A stretch of DNA of 42,903 bases from the IMG/VR virus record IMGVR_UViG_3300036845_000213, positions 1-42,903 of that record; one strand, given 5' to 3'. Under the pieces are notes generated by a model. That model was not told where the DNA came from and made no database searches. It saw nothing but the letters and a program-made list of their open reading frames with translations. The DNA comes from a virus. The translations under genes and the position numbers were made by a program. This document shows, in pieces, positions 5,278 to 12,455 of this stretch (position 1 is the first letter of the stretch; each line of letters begins with the position of its first letter).

Positions 5278-5562
5278 TTAGTTGAGCGGAGTGAGGCCAA
5301 CGTCTTTCAACGCGGCGACAATCGCATCATGTTGCGGGTCGGCCGGCCGCACGATTTCCAGAACGTGCAACGCTAGCTCAGTCCTGTGAACCTTGGCCCA
5401 TTCGCGCATAGCGTCGCGCAGCTTGGGCTTCATCTCCTTCGGGTAGCCGACGGCAGCCCCTAACATGCCACGTCCGTTTCCGACGCTTTCGATTTCGAAC
5501 TTGAAGCAAAGCTCGTGTTCGCCAGCCAAGTCCATGAAGTGTTCGAGATTTTTGATTTCCAT
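5278..5562 (-). CDS. Hypothetical early protein (94 aa)
   Basis: A 94-residue alpha/beta protein (MEIKNLEHFMDLAGEHELCF ... GMLGAAVGYPKEMKPKLRDA), not recognised. The ATG at 5562 has GGAGACGAAC upstream. A longer frame would start beyond the promoter at 5587-5615 and is excluded. It is the first leftward gene from the divergent promoter region, so probably one of the earliest transcripts. Confidence 0.65.
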   Translation of the reverse strand: MEIKNLEHFMDLAGEHELCFKFEIESVGNGRGMLGAAVGYPKEMKPKLRDAMREWAKVHRTELALHVLEIVRPADPQHDAIVAALKDVGLTPLN

Positions 5563-5586
5563 TGTTCGTCTCCGGTTTGCTCGACC

Positions 5587-5615
5587 CATATAGCGCAAAT
5601 CATAGCGGTTGACAA
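5587..5615 (-). promoter_or_regulatory. Leftward early promoter of a divergent pair
   Basis: Read leftwards: TTGTCA (5610-5615), 17-nt spacer, TATATG (5587-5592). The -35 shares its bases with the rightward promoter at 5609-5637, so the two cannot be bound by polymerase at the same time. Confidence 0.75.
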
Positions 5616-5637
5616 GTGGGATGATCGCAGCTATATC
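5609..5637 (+). promoter_or_regulatory. Rightward early promoter of a divergent pair
   Basis: TTGACA (5609-5614), 17-nt spacer, TATATC (5632-5637). It leads, with a short leader, into the regulator genes from 5675. The -35 overlaps that of the leftward promoter base for base. Confidence 0.8.
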
Positions 5638-5674
5638 AACATTTGCCATTTCGGCATTGTTTGGAGTTACGCGA

Positions 5675-5878
5675 ATGAACGATACCCCTCTTGTGTCTGT
5701 TATTAACGTCCACGGCGTGGATTACGTCGAGGTCAAGCGCATGGGCGGCGACAACCGTTGCCTGTCAATCGAATTGGAGGGCGCAGACCCGTTCCGCAAG
5801 ACAGTCATCAACGTCTGGAAGGAGGCGGACCAAACGCCGGAATTGCAGATCGAGGGCCGGCGGGTGGAGGTCGCGTGA
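5675..5878 (+). CDS. Hypothetical small protein, first rightward gene
   Basis: A 67-residue beta-rich protein (MNDTPLVSVINVHGVDYVEV ... CLSIELEGADPF), not recognised. ATG 5675 is chosen because GGAG lies 7 nt upstream; the frame is open further upstream but that part lies in the promoter. It is the first gene of the rightward regulatory unit; its stop is within a few bases of the next gene's start. Confidence 0.65.
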   Translation: MNDTPLVSVINVHGVDYVEVKRMGGDNRCLSIELEGADPFRKTVINVWKEADQTPELQIEGRRVEVA

Positions 5879-5880
5879 AC

Positions 5881-6120
5881 ATGAACCGGGGCGTCCTCAA
5901 TCTCGCGAAGTCGTACAACTTCGTTGAGAAGAAGCCTGTGATCGATGAGATGCGAACGCTGATCGATCACACGGAATATCGCACAGTGTCCAACGATACG
6001 AATGTCAGCGTGACGACACTGCGCAACTGGTTCTCGGGCAAGACCATTTCCCCGCGAACCGTGACCGTCAACAAAGTGCTGGCGCGATATGGGAAGCGCC
6101 TCGGGATCGTGGACCTATGA
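5881..6120 (+). CDS. Helix-turn-helix DNA-binding protein
   Basis: A 79-residue protein. The C-terminal half, TVSNDTNVSVTTLRNWFSGK followed by a basic RTVTVNKVLARYGKR helix, fits a helix-turn-helix of the XRE/Cro type with the recognition helix at SVTTLRNWF. It could repress the adjacent divergent promoters. The ATG at 5881 is 10 nt after GGAGG; a GTG at 5875 that overlaps the previous stop is an alternative. It overlaps the next gene as ATGA. Confidence 0.75.
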   Translation: MNRGVLNLAKSYNFVEKKPVIDEMRTLIDHTEYRTVSNDTNVSVTTLRNWFSGKTISPRTVTVNKVLARYGKRLGIVDL

Positions 6121-6578
6121 TTAAGTTGACATTGATACTCGATCCTGACGAGGGCGAGCAATTCGTCGGGCTGGCCGCCAAGGCTTACGGGCGCGGCGAG
6201 CTTGGGATCGAAGCCATGCGGATCGAACGCGAGGCGGCCGAACCAAAGATCGCGCCGGTCAAGCAATCCGCCATCGCCAAGTTGGTTGCGAGACGCGAAC
6301 CGCGTAAGCGTCAAGGCTACTACATTGGCATGAGGGCGGTGAAAAGCGGTAAACCGAACGGTGCGACGATCATCTTACGGGCGCTCCTGACCGAGCCAAC
6401 GCGAGATGAGTTGGGCGCGAGGTTGAACGCCAGCGGCTTCAATCGCAACGGCTTGGGCGCGACGTTGAGCAAGCTGAAAGCACGCGGCTACGTCAAACGA
6501 ACCGGCGAGGGCGAATGGCGTCTGACGCCCAAGGGCCACGAACTAGAGGAGCGGTTACGTGAAAGTGTCGCTAGCTAA
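6117..6578 (+). CDS. Putative winged-helix regulator
   Basis: A 153-residue protein. The N-terminal 55 residues are an alpha/beta part with unknown role. From about residue 85 the sequence reads RALLTEPTRDELGARLNASG, then GLGATLSKLKARGYVKRTGE and WRLTPKGHELEERL. This is a winged-helix DNA-binding fold ending in the usual 'xLTPKGxEL' strand and helix. The start ATGA overlaps the previous stop, indicating coupling. Probably a transcription regulator of early or late genes. Confidence 0.75.
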   Translation: MIKLTLILDPDEGEQFVGLAAKAYGRGELGIEAMRIEREAAEPKIAPVKQSAIAKLVARREPRKRQGYYIGMRAVKSGKPNGATIILRALLTEPTRDELGARLNASGFNRNGLGATLSKLKARGYVKRTGEGEWRLTPKGHELEERLRESVAS

Positions 6579-6966
6579 GAACCGGGACAGGACCGATGAG
6601 CAATTGGAACTGATCCATAATTTGTTGGCGGCGCTCGATCCGTTTTCCAACGTCCGCCAGATCATGACCACCCGCATGGTGCAAATCTTCCTTCTGGTTG
6701 CCGAGAAGGAAGGTTTGAGCGTCACGGAATACGCCAAGCGGGCGGACATTCCTGTCACAAGCGTGTCTCGTATCTTGATTGACATGGGCGAACGTGATAG
6801 GAACTACGAAGATGGCGCTGGCTTGGTCGAGAGCCGCGACAACCCAATGAACCGGCGCGAGAAGCAATATTATCTCACGCCCAAAGGTCGAGCCTTGCTG
6901 GCGGCCGTGTCCAAGACGACGCGGCGGCGAGCCGCGCCCGGCGGACAGGTGGCGCAAATCGAGTAA
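6559..6966 (+). CDS. MarR-like winged-helix regulator
   Basis: A 135-residue protein with the MarR-type order: MTTRMVQIFLLVAEKEGLSV, AKRADIPVTSVSRILIDMGE, a wing with charged residues, and YYLTPKGRALLAAV. The start is GTG 6559 with GAGGAG 7 nt upstream, overlapping the previous gene by 20 nt. It is last in the rightward regulatory unit and the second protein here with an LTPKG signature, so the two may be distantly related. The C-terminus is basic. Confidence 0.8.
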   Translation: MKVSLAKNRDRTDEQLELIHNLLAALDPFSNVRQIMTTRMVQIFLLVAEKEGLSVTEYAKRADIPVTSVSRILIDMGERDRNYEDGAGLVESRDNPMNRREKQYYLTPKGRALLAAVSKTTRRRAAPGGQVAQIE

Positions 6967-6984
6967 CAGTCCGCAGCGGGAGTG

Positions 6985-7207
6985 TTGGGTGCGTCCTAGA
7001 GGTGTCAATCTAGGGCGTCATGTATCCCTGCTTGGAATGGCCGCCTTGTGGCGATCCGGATTAGTCCGGCAACGCTGTGGGGCTGGCGTCAAGTCCGGGC
7101 AGCCCGGCATGATCCCGTAATAACCGCCGCCGGAGGTTGAAGCCGGCGGCGGTCTTTCCCGACGTGAAGCGTAGTCAGACGCCGTGGCTTGTGAGGGGTC
7201 ACGGCGT
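6985..7207 (+). other. Highly structured intergenic region (ncRNA or packaging-site candidate)
   Basis: About 290 nt without a convincing gene hold a chain of inverted repeats: CCTAGA/TCTAGG near 6992-7011, CCGGA-tta-TCCGG, CCGGG-cag-CCCGG, an 11-bp perfect stem ACCGCCGCCGG/CCGGCGGCGGT (7123-7133, 7143-7153) followed by CTTTCCC, and ACGCCGTG/CACGGCGT (7179-7186, 7200-7207). The big stem could end the regulator transcript. The whole could also be a small structured RNA or a packaging-initiation site, because terminase follows. Confidence 0.45.
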
Positions 7208-7255
7208 TGTCATATTTAGCGGATGGTCTACGATGACGCAACTTGGAGGTGCGTC

Positions 7256-7756
7256 GTGGACAGGCACTACCGCGAGGAGGTGTACGCGATTGAGCGCGAG
7301 GTGAAGCGCGAAGCGGACATTTTGCGCCTTGCCGAGCAAGACGGAGTGACCCCGGAAACCATCCTGCAAGGCTACCTCAGCGGAAGGTGGAAACGCCGGC
7401 ATGGCGACATTTACAGCGTTGCCGTCTCCCCGTGGATTGACTTCGAACCGGACCCCGGATGGGTGGACAGCACGATCCGCGCTCGTGTCCTGAATATTGG
7501 CTTGCAAGTCGTTGGCGACATTGCAGCGCCATTGGCGGCCAACGCCAAGGCTCGCGTTGGTGTCCTGCCGGAAGGCTACCGCCCGGCCCGAACCTATCGC
7601 ACAGCCGGAGCCGTTCTTGGCGGCCCGACCGGCGTCACTTGGGCATATTCGCTTTGGGAGGTTGGGCCGACCGGCGAACTGTGGACGGTTTGGGGCGTAG
7701 GCAGCGCCACGGTGAACAGCACCGGCTCGATCAACGCCATCGTGCCAATGGATTGA
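7256..7756 (+). CDS. HTH plus fibre-tip-like chimaera in the small-terminase position
   Basis: A 166-residue protein. The first 45 residues are charged helices resembling a helix-turn-helix (ILRLAEQDGVTPETILQGYL then a basic SGRWKRR). From about residue 60 it changes into beta-sheet sequence, SPWIDFEPDPGWV ... ARVGVLPEGYRPART ... GELWTVWGVGSATVNSTG, which is the pattern of tail-fibre tip domains ('LPxGYRPA'). The GTG at 7256 has an ideal GGAGG site; the ATG at 7223 has none. Position before the terminase large subunit suggests small terminase, but the C-terminal half argues for something else. Confidence 0.55.
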   Translation: MDRHYREEVYAIEREVKREADILRLAEQDGVTPETILQGYLSGRWKRRHGDIYSVAVSPWIDFEPDPGWVDSTIRARVLNIGLQVVGDIAAPLAANAKARVGVLPEGYRPARTYRTAGAVLGGPTGVTWAYSLWEVGPTGELWTVWGVGSATVNSTGSINAIVPMD

Positions 7757-7757
7757 C

Positions 7758-9569
7758 ATGCCAGCCCCTTCGATCCGTCAAGGCATATACGACCTGTTGT
7801 CAGCCGTTGAGATTGACACGAAGGAGGAGGGGCGTGTCCACGTTGAGCCGTGGCTGTCACAGAGGCTTGTCATCGATGCGGTAGCGAAAGGCTTGCAAGA
7901 GGGCGTCCACGAATTCGTCATCCTGAAATGTAGACAAGTCGCTATTACCACCGTGTGTTCTGTCATCGAATTATTTTGGGCGCTCGCCAACCCCGGAGTG
8001 CAAGGTGCGATCATTGCCGATAGGACCGACAATCTGGAACGATTACGCAGAATTTTTGCTGCGCTCCTCGAAACCCTGCCGCCAGAGTGGCGCAGTGGAG
8101 ACAGTCGTCTCATCGCTAATAACCGCAACGGAATGGTGTTTGCAAACAAATCTGTTATCGACCTCATGGCTGCGGCTTCTAATCCTGACTTGGGCGCTTC
8201 TCGCGCCTTAAACATGATGCACGCAACGGAATGTGGACAATGGAAAAGCTTGGCAGGAGTGGAGAGCCTGAAAGCCTCACTGGCGCGGATCAACCCGCGA
8301 CGGCTCTATGTGTGGGAGAGCATCGCAAACGGGTTCAATTGGTGGTACAACTTCTGCCAACAGGCGAAAGCCGACCGACATATGAAATTCATCTTCATTG
8401 GGTTTTGGGCCAATCCGACGTACTCTATTCCGAAAAGCGATCCAGATTACAGGATTTATTGGGACGGAAAGTTGACGGAGGACGAAATCGAACGGGCCAA
8501 GAGCGTCCGTAAAGCGTATGGGATTACAGTCAAGACGGAGCAAATTGCGTGGTGGAGACGGGAAAGCGAATTCCGGGCCGAGGAGTACATGCTCCGGCAT
8601 TTTCCTTGGACCGAGCGCGAGTGCTTCATCGCCTCGGGTTCGTCTTTCTTCCCTGCGGCGCGGACGTTGGAGTTGAGCGAGACATTAGCGGATGGCCCGC
8701 CCTACCAAGGCTACAAGTATCACTTCGAGGATCAGTTCCTTGGATCACAGATCGAGCAGACGACCAGCCGCGACGAGGTGATGCTAAGGGTTTGGGAACC
8801 GCCGGAGGACAAGGGCGTGTACGTCATCGGCGGCGATCCAAGCGGCGGGGGCGGGGGCGACGCTAATGACCATGCCATCGAAGTTTTCCGATGTTATGCG
8901 GATCGATTGGTACAGGTGGCGGAGTTCCAATCGAACAAGCCGTTGACCTATCAATTCGCGTGGGTTTTGGCGCATCTTTCCGGGGCGTACAAGGACCATA
9001 TCGCCAACATGGAGGTGAGCGGCGTCGGCGCTGCGGTGTTGCCGGAGGTACGCAATCTGCGCCACCTCGCTGAACGCGGCATCATTCAGGCGGAACCGGG
9101 CAGCAACAACATCCTCAACATGGTTGGAGCCGTGCGGTGGTTCCTCTATCGGCGGGCTGACACGCTTGGAGGCGCTGGCAATGTTGTCGCGTGGAAAACG
9201 AACCAAGACAACAAGCAGCAGATTTACAGCGCCCTACGCGACAGTCTCATGCTGCGGCGGATTGAGCTACGTTCGATCCATCTCGTCAGAGAATTGCAAG
9301 CCGTCATCGAGGACGATGGGTGGCTTGGGGCCGGGCCAGACACGGGCGAAAATGACGACCTCGTTTCAGCGACCGTGCTGGCGCATCATACGTGGATCGA
9401 GTGGCGGCGGGCTGGACTGATTGCAAGATCGATGACGTGGGAGAGCGTGAAGGGCGACCCGCCTCCCGCCAACCCCGGCACCGTGCTATCGTTTGCGTTT
9501 TCAGAACACGTTCGTAAAATAAACCAGAGGGCAAACAACAAGTCGAGGAAGATCGATGGCTATGGATAG
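7758..9569 (+). CDS. terL: Terminase large subunit
   Basis: A 603-residue packaging motor and nuclease. Residues 56-65, LKCRQVAITT, are the Walker A region of the K-x-R-Q-x-G-x-S/T type, here with Ala in place of Gly. MMHATECG at 153-160 gives the Walker B/catalytic Glu (E158). The nuclease part begins at VYVIGGDPSGGG (D360) and has its later acidic residues at GENDDL (D533/D534). It would cut concatemers and drive DNA through the portal. It lies 1 nt after the previous stop and overlaps the Acb2-like gene by 14 nt. The ribosome site is weak, so it is probably translated by coupling. Confidence 0.95.
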   Translation: MPAPSIRQGIYDLLSAVEIDTKEEGRVHVEPWLSQRLVIDAVAKGLQEGVHEFVILKCRQVAITTVCSVIELFWALANPGVQGAIIADRTDNLERLRRIFAALLETLPPEWRSGDSRLIANNRNGMVFANKSVIDLMAAASNPDLGASRALNMMHATECGQWKSLAGVESLKASLARINPRRLYVWESIANGFNWWYNFCQQAKADRHMKFIFIGFWANPTYSIPKSDPDYRIYWDGKLTEDEIERAKSVRKAYGITVKTEQIAWWRRESEFRAEEYMLRHFPWTERECFIASGSSFFPAARTLELSETLADGPPYQGYKYHFEDQFLGSQIEQTTSRDEVMLRVWEPPEDKGVYVIGGDPSGGGGGDANDHAIEVFRCYADRLVQVAEFQSNKPLTYQFAWVLAHLSGAYKDHIANMEVSGVGAAVLPEVRNLRHLAERGIIQAEPGSNNILNMVGAVRWFLYRRADTLGGAGNVVAWKTNQDNKQQIYSALRDSLMLRRIELRSIHLVRELQAVIEDDGWLGAGPDTGENDDLVSATVLAHHTWIEWRRAGLIARSMTWESVKGDPPPANPGTVLSFAFSEHVRKINQRANNKSRKIDGYG

Positions 9570-9798
9570 CGCAGAGACACGCGAAATGACATGGGGTGAG
9601 AAGGCGGTTGGCCTCACCTTCAATCCAAGCGGCGACCCTACGGTTCACCGGCTCAAGGCGTTGTATGCCGAAATCATTGACATCTGTAACGACGCGCGAT
9701 TGCACGAAGGCGAGGCGGCGCGACTGTGGTCAATCGCCATCACTGAGGCGCAAGGCGCTCAAATGTGGGCGGTGAAGGCCGCGACGTGGCGGTCATGA
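9556..9798 (+). CDS. acb2: Acb2/Tad1-type cyclic-nucleotide sponge (anti-CBASS candidate)
   Basis: An 80-residue helical-hairpin protein. The signature GLTFNPSGDPTVHRLKALYA followed near the C-terminus by TEAQGAQMWAVKAATW matches what I know of the Acb2/Tad1 hairpin family (FNPSGD...; AQMWxVK). Acb2 of other phages binds the cyclic di- and trinucleotides made by CBASS defence and keeps the effector off. The ATG at 9556 has AGGAAG upstream inside terL, and the gene overlaps its downstream neighbour as ATGA, so it is expressed with the packaging genes. The family call is from motif memory, not a search. Confidence 0.8.
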   Translation: MAMDSAETREMTWGEKAVGLTFNPSGDPTVHRLKALYAEIIDICNDARLHEGEAARLWSIAITEAQGAQMWAVKAATWRS

Positions 9799-9998
9799 CC
9801 GGACAGATGTTCCTCCGCACGGCGCAGACCGAAGATCGGATCAGTGCGCTTGAGAAGCGAATGGACGAGCTTGAGCAACGTTTTTCGCCGGCCGAGCCGG
9901 AGCCAGAGCCGGTCGTAATGGTTCCGCCGCAATACAAGGCGGGCGGCTCGCACGCGGAGCCGGAGGCCAAGCCGGCGGCCAAGAAGCGCCGCGCATAG
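9795..9998 (+). CDS. Coiled-coil protein with acidic/basic tail
   Basis: A 67-residue protein. Residues 1-32 form a short coiled coil (QTEDRISALEKRMDELEQRF), followed by a Pro/Glu-rich stretch (EPEPEPVV) and a basic AAKKRRA end. No family is recognised. The start is the ATGA overlap with the upstream gene. A small oligomeric accessory packaging or virion protein is plausible from its position between terL and virion genes. Confidence 0.65.
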   Translation: MTGQMFLRTAQTEDRISALEKRMDELEQRFSPAEPEPEPVVMVPPQYKAGGSHAEPEAKPAAKKRRA

Positions 9999-10008
9999 GA
10001 GCTAACCC

Positions 10009-11391
10009 ATGTTGCACGGCTGGCGCTTCAACGTCTTTTGCAACGGGACAGGCGGCGACAGCGGCGACGCCGGCAGTAGCGGCACCGGCAGCGACGGCAG
10101 TGACGGGACAAGCAGCAACAGCGCAACCGGCTTTGGCGGCAGCGTCAGTTTTGGCGGCGCGGCGAGCGGGCAGGGCGGCATTGGCTCTGACGCGGCGGCG
10201 ACTGGCGATACAGGCGGCCCCGCCGCTGGCTCCAATGCAGCGTCGGCTAGCGGTGGTGCGCCCGCAGCTTCGGGGGCCGGCGTAGGCGGTACGACTGGCG
10301 CTGGCGGCGGTGTTGGAGGCGTCGGGGGCGGAGCCGGCGGGACAGCCGGCGGTGGAGCCGCGACTGGCGGCGGAGGCGGAACGGCGGCGGGTGGCAGCGG
10401 GGTCAGCCCCGGCCTTCGCGGCACCGTCAACGCGCTCATGTCTCAGCTTCAAGCCGGCAACCAAGGCCCGAACACCATGGCCAATCTCGGCGTTCCGCCG
10501 GGACTTCTGAGTGGCGTTTCGACCGCGACCTCGCCGGTCACGGTTTCCGCCCTCGCGACGCCGCAAGACGCGCTCGCGCAACTGGCGGCGCAGGCGGTAT
10601 TCGGCGGGACAGGGCTTGGCGGGCTGGCGGCGCAGGCGCAGGGACCATCCACGACGACCCACGCGCGAGGCAGCGACCCGGCGGCGGCGTTGTCGGCAAC
10701 CGCGATGAACGCGATCTTTGGCGACGCCATCTCGGCGGTAAACTCAACGGCGCAATCGCCCTTCGGCGTCGGCGGAGGCGCGGGAGCCGGCCAAGGCGGC
10801 CAAGGCGGCATCGGCAGCGACGCCAATGTTGGCGTGTCAACCTTGGGAGATGTCGGAACGAACGCCTTCGGCGGAAGCCCCGGCGTCACGGGAACGAGCG
10901 TCACCGCCAACGATGTCATGGGCGAAGCCAACATGGGGAACGTGTCAACCGCTTCGCTTGGCGCACCGGGCAGCGTTGGACCGGGCGGCATCGGCAGCGA
11001 TGCGAACTTCGGCACGTCCACCTATGGCGACATGAGCGACGTGACCGGCTTTGGAGGGACGCAGGGCGTAGGCGACCCCGGCGCGAAAGGATCGAGCGCG
11101 GTTGGCGCACAATCGCCGGGCAAGACCGCCGTGCAAGCCGTCTCCATCGCCAATCAATCGTCAAACCCAACCGCGACGATCAACGCCATTGTGGATCAGG
11201 CGGCGAAAACCATGTCGCCATCCGAATTCTCGACCTTCATGCAACAGTTGAGTAATTTCGGCTATGGCTCTGAGGAAGGGCAGTCTCAAGGCGCATACCA
11301 ACCGCCGAACGAAACCGCGCCTCGCGACCCGAGCGGCACGTATTTTGACTATCTGCGGCAGAACCAAGCCAACCAAGGATTGGGCCTCTAA
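10009..11391 (+). CDS. Gly/Ala/Ser-rich low-complexity virion protein
   Basis: A 460-residue protein. Residues about 12-135 are almost only Gly, Ala, Ser and Thr. Unit GGIGSDA(A/N) occurs three times (near residues 56, 268 and 328), the last two each followed by a related STxGD segment. The C-terminal 80 residues (INAIVDQAAKTMSPSEFSTF ...) look folded. A strong AGGAGCTAACCC precedes the ATG. The same GIGSDA unit recurs in the large protein at 25413-27605, which suggests a shared architecture, perhaps ejected or internal head proteins. Function unknown. Confidence 0.65.
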   Translation: MLHGWRFNVFCNGTGGDSGDAGSSGTGSDGSDGTSSNSATGFGGSVSFGGAASGQGGIGSDAAATGDTGGPAAGSNAASASGGAPAASGAGVGGTTGAGGGVGGVGGGAGGTAGGGAATGGGGGTAAGGSGVSPGLRGTVNALMSQLQAGNQGPNTMANLGVPPGLLSGVSTATSPVTVSALATPQDALAQLAAQAVFGGTGLGGLAAQAQGPSTTTHARGSDPAAALSATAMNAIFGDAISAVNSTAQSPFGVGGGAGAGQGGQGGIGSDANVGVSTLGDVGTNAFGGSPGVTGTSVTANDVMGEANMGNVSTASLGAPGSVGPGGIGSDANFGTSTYGDMSDVTGFGGTQGVGDPGAKGSSAVGAQSPGKTAVQAVSIANQSSNPTATINAIVDQAAKTMSPSEFSTFMQQLSNFGYGSEEGQSQGAYQPPNETAPRDPSGTYFDYLRQNQANQGLGL

Positions 11392-11850
11392 ATGCCAATC
11401 AACAGAACTTACATGTGTCCAGAGTGCGCGAACCGCATAGAGGTGGCGCTGTCCGCTGACGAATGGGAAGCGCCGCCTCCGTCATGTGAAGTTTGCGACG
11501 CTCGCGAGATGCAACAGGAGTTCAAGCCGCCGGCCATCGGCGGTAGTGTGCGGATGCGAGCGGCGAAGATCACGGAGGACATCGTTGCTCGCGACTACAA
11601 CGTCGCTGACATGCAGAGGGACCGGCGCGGCGGAGCGCCCAAGGTCCGCTATAAGGACGAGACGCCGAGTTCATTGCCGGCGACTTGGCAAGGGGCGGCT
11701 GGCCAACGCTCGATGCTTGAGACGGCAATCAGCATTGGCAAGGCGCATCGCGGGCGGGACGGGCTGGACATCCTGCAAAGGAACCTCGCCAGCGGAGCGC
11801 AGCCGGACCTGATCGAAATGAGCAAGCGGCGCAGCATCAAAGTTTGGTGA
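11392..11850 (+). CDS. FmdB-like zinc-ribbon protein of the head region
   Basis: A 152-residue protein whose N-terminus carries CPEC (residues 9-12) and CEVC (about 32-35), a zinc ribbon like that of FmdB regulatory domains. It is followed by a basic middle (RRGGAPKVRYKDE) and a helical C-terminus (LDILQRNLASG). The start overlaps the previous stop as TAAATG. Similar zinc-ribbon genes sit between terminase and portal in other phages, where the role is unclear. Confidence 0.7.
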   Translation: MPINRTYMCPECANRIEVALSADEWEAPPPSCEVCDAREMQQEFKPPAIGGSVRMRAAKITEDIVARDYNVADMQRDRRGGAPKVRYKDETPSSLPATWQGAAGQRSMLETAISIGKAHRGRDGLDILQRNLASGAQPDLIEMSKRRSIKVW

Positions 11851-12455
11851 TGAGCAACTATCTTGGCGTTGACCCAAACAGTTTACGCTCGATTGTCCGT
11901 CAGTGGATGCCGGGCGGCTACGAGTGGCCGGCCAACGATACGGCTCTTTTCCCCATGCCGGCCGGGATGAACAATCAGTCCCACGCCAATCAAAACTACA
12001 CGCTTTCCGGGCGACCGGATTTGCAATCGATGACCGACGCGGGGCTGCTGCAACATCATCATTACACGGCTAGGCAGCACATGGGGAAGCAAGGCGATTA
12101 TACGCCTAGCCCCGAAAACGACCGCAGCATCGCGACCGGCAACCGCGAACTGGAAGAACAGCGGATGCACCTCGCCAGCCGTGGGATCACTTCGCCATAC
12201 GAAGATGATTGGCATGTCCTGACATGGCCGCCGGGGGAACACGTTCCGTGGGAGGAAGCGGGAAAGCGGGCGATGGCGATGGACCCGATGACGGACTTCG
12301 GCTACCGTCAGCCCTCCGTCAACGCCAACGAGCCGCCAAGGGGCATGTCAACCCCGCCCCGCGTACCGGAGCCGGAACAGCCGCGAACCCGCGATTTGTC
12401 GCACGATAAGCTTTTCAAACCAACGAACGATAATGAGCCTCAAGATACCGAGTAA
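11850..12455 (+). CDS. Hypothetical virion-region protein
   Basis: A 201-residue protein with many His, Gln and Pro (LQHHHYTARQHMGKQGDYTP; later VPEPEQPRTRDL) and no membrane or signal segment. The family is not recognised. ATG 11850 overlaps the upstream stop as TGATG. It overlaps the portal gene by 23 nt, so the two are probably translationally coupled; a minor head protein is the likeliest guess. Confidence 0.65.
   Translation: MSNYLGVDPNSLRSIVRQWMPGGYEWPANDTALFPMPAGMNNQSHANQNYTLSGRPDLQSMTDAGLLQHHHYTARQHMGKQGDYTPSPENDRSIATGNRELEEQRMHLASRGITSPYEDDWHVLTWPPGEHVPWEEAGKRAMAMDPMTDFGYRQPSVNANEPPRGMSTPPRVPEPEQPRTRDLSHDKLFKPTNDNEPQDTE

Noticed and set aside
10009-10440. Dense short GGC-type repeats, looked at as a CRISPR or satellite array
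   Set aside because: Repeat units are irregular and in frame with a long protein; no constant repeat with unique spacers exists. No CRISPR array or tRNA gene was seen in the window.
9841-10662. Leftward frame of 273 codons
   Set aside because: Antisense of the Gly/Ala-rich gene at 10009-11391; its Arg/Ala/Pro bias is the mirror of GGC/GCC repeats.
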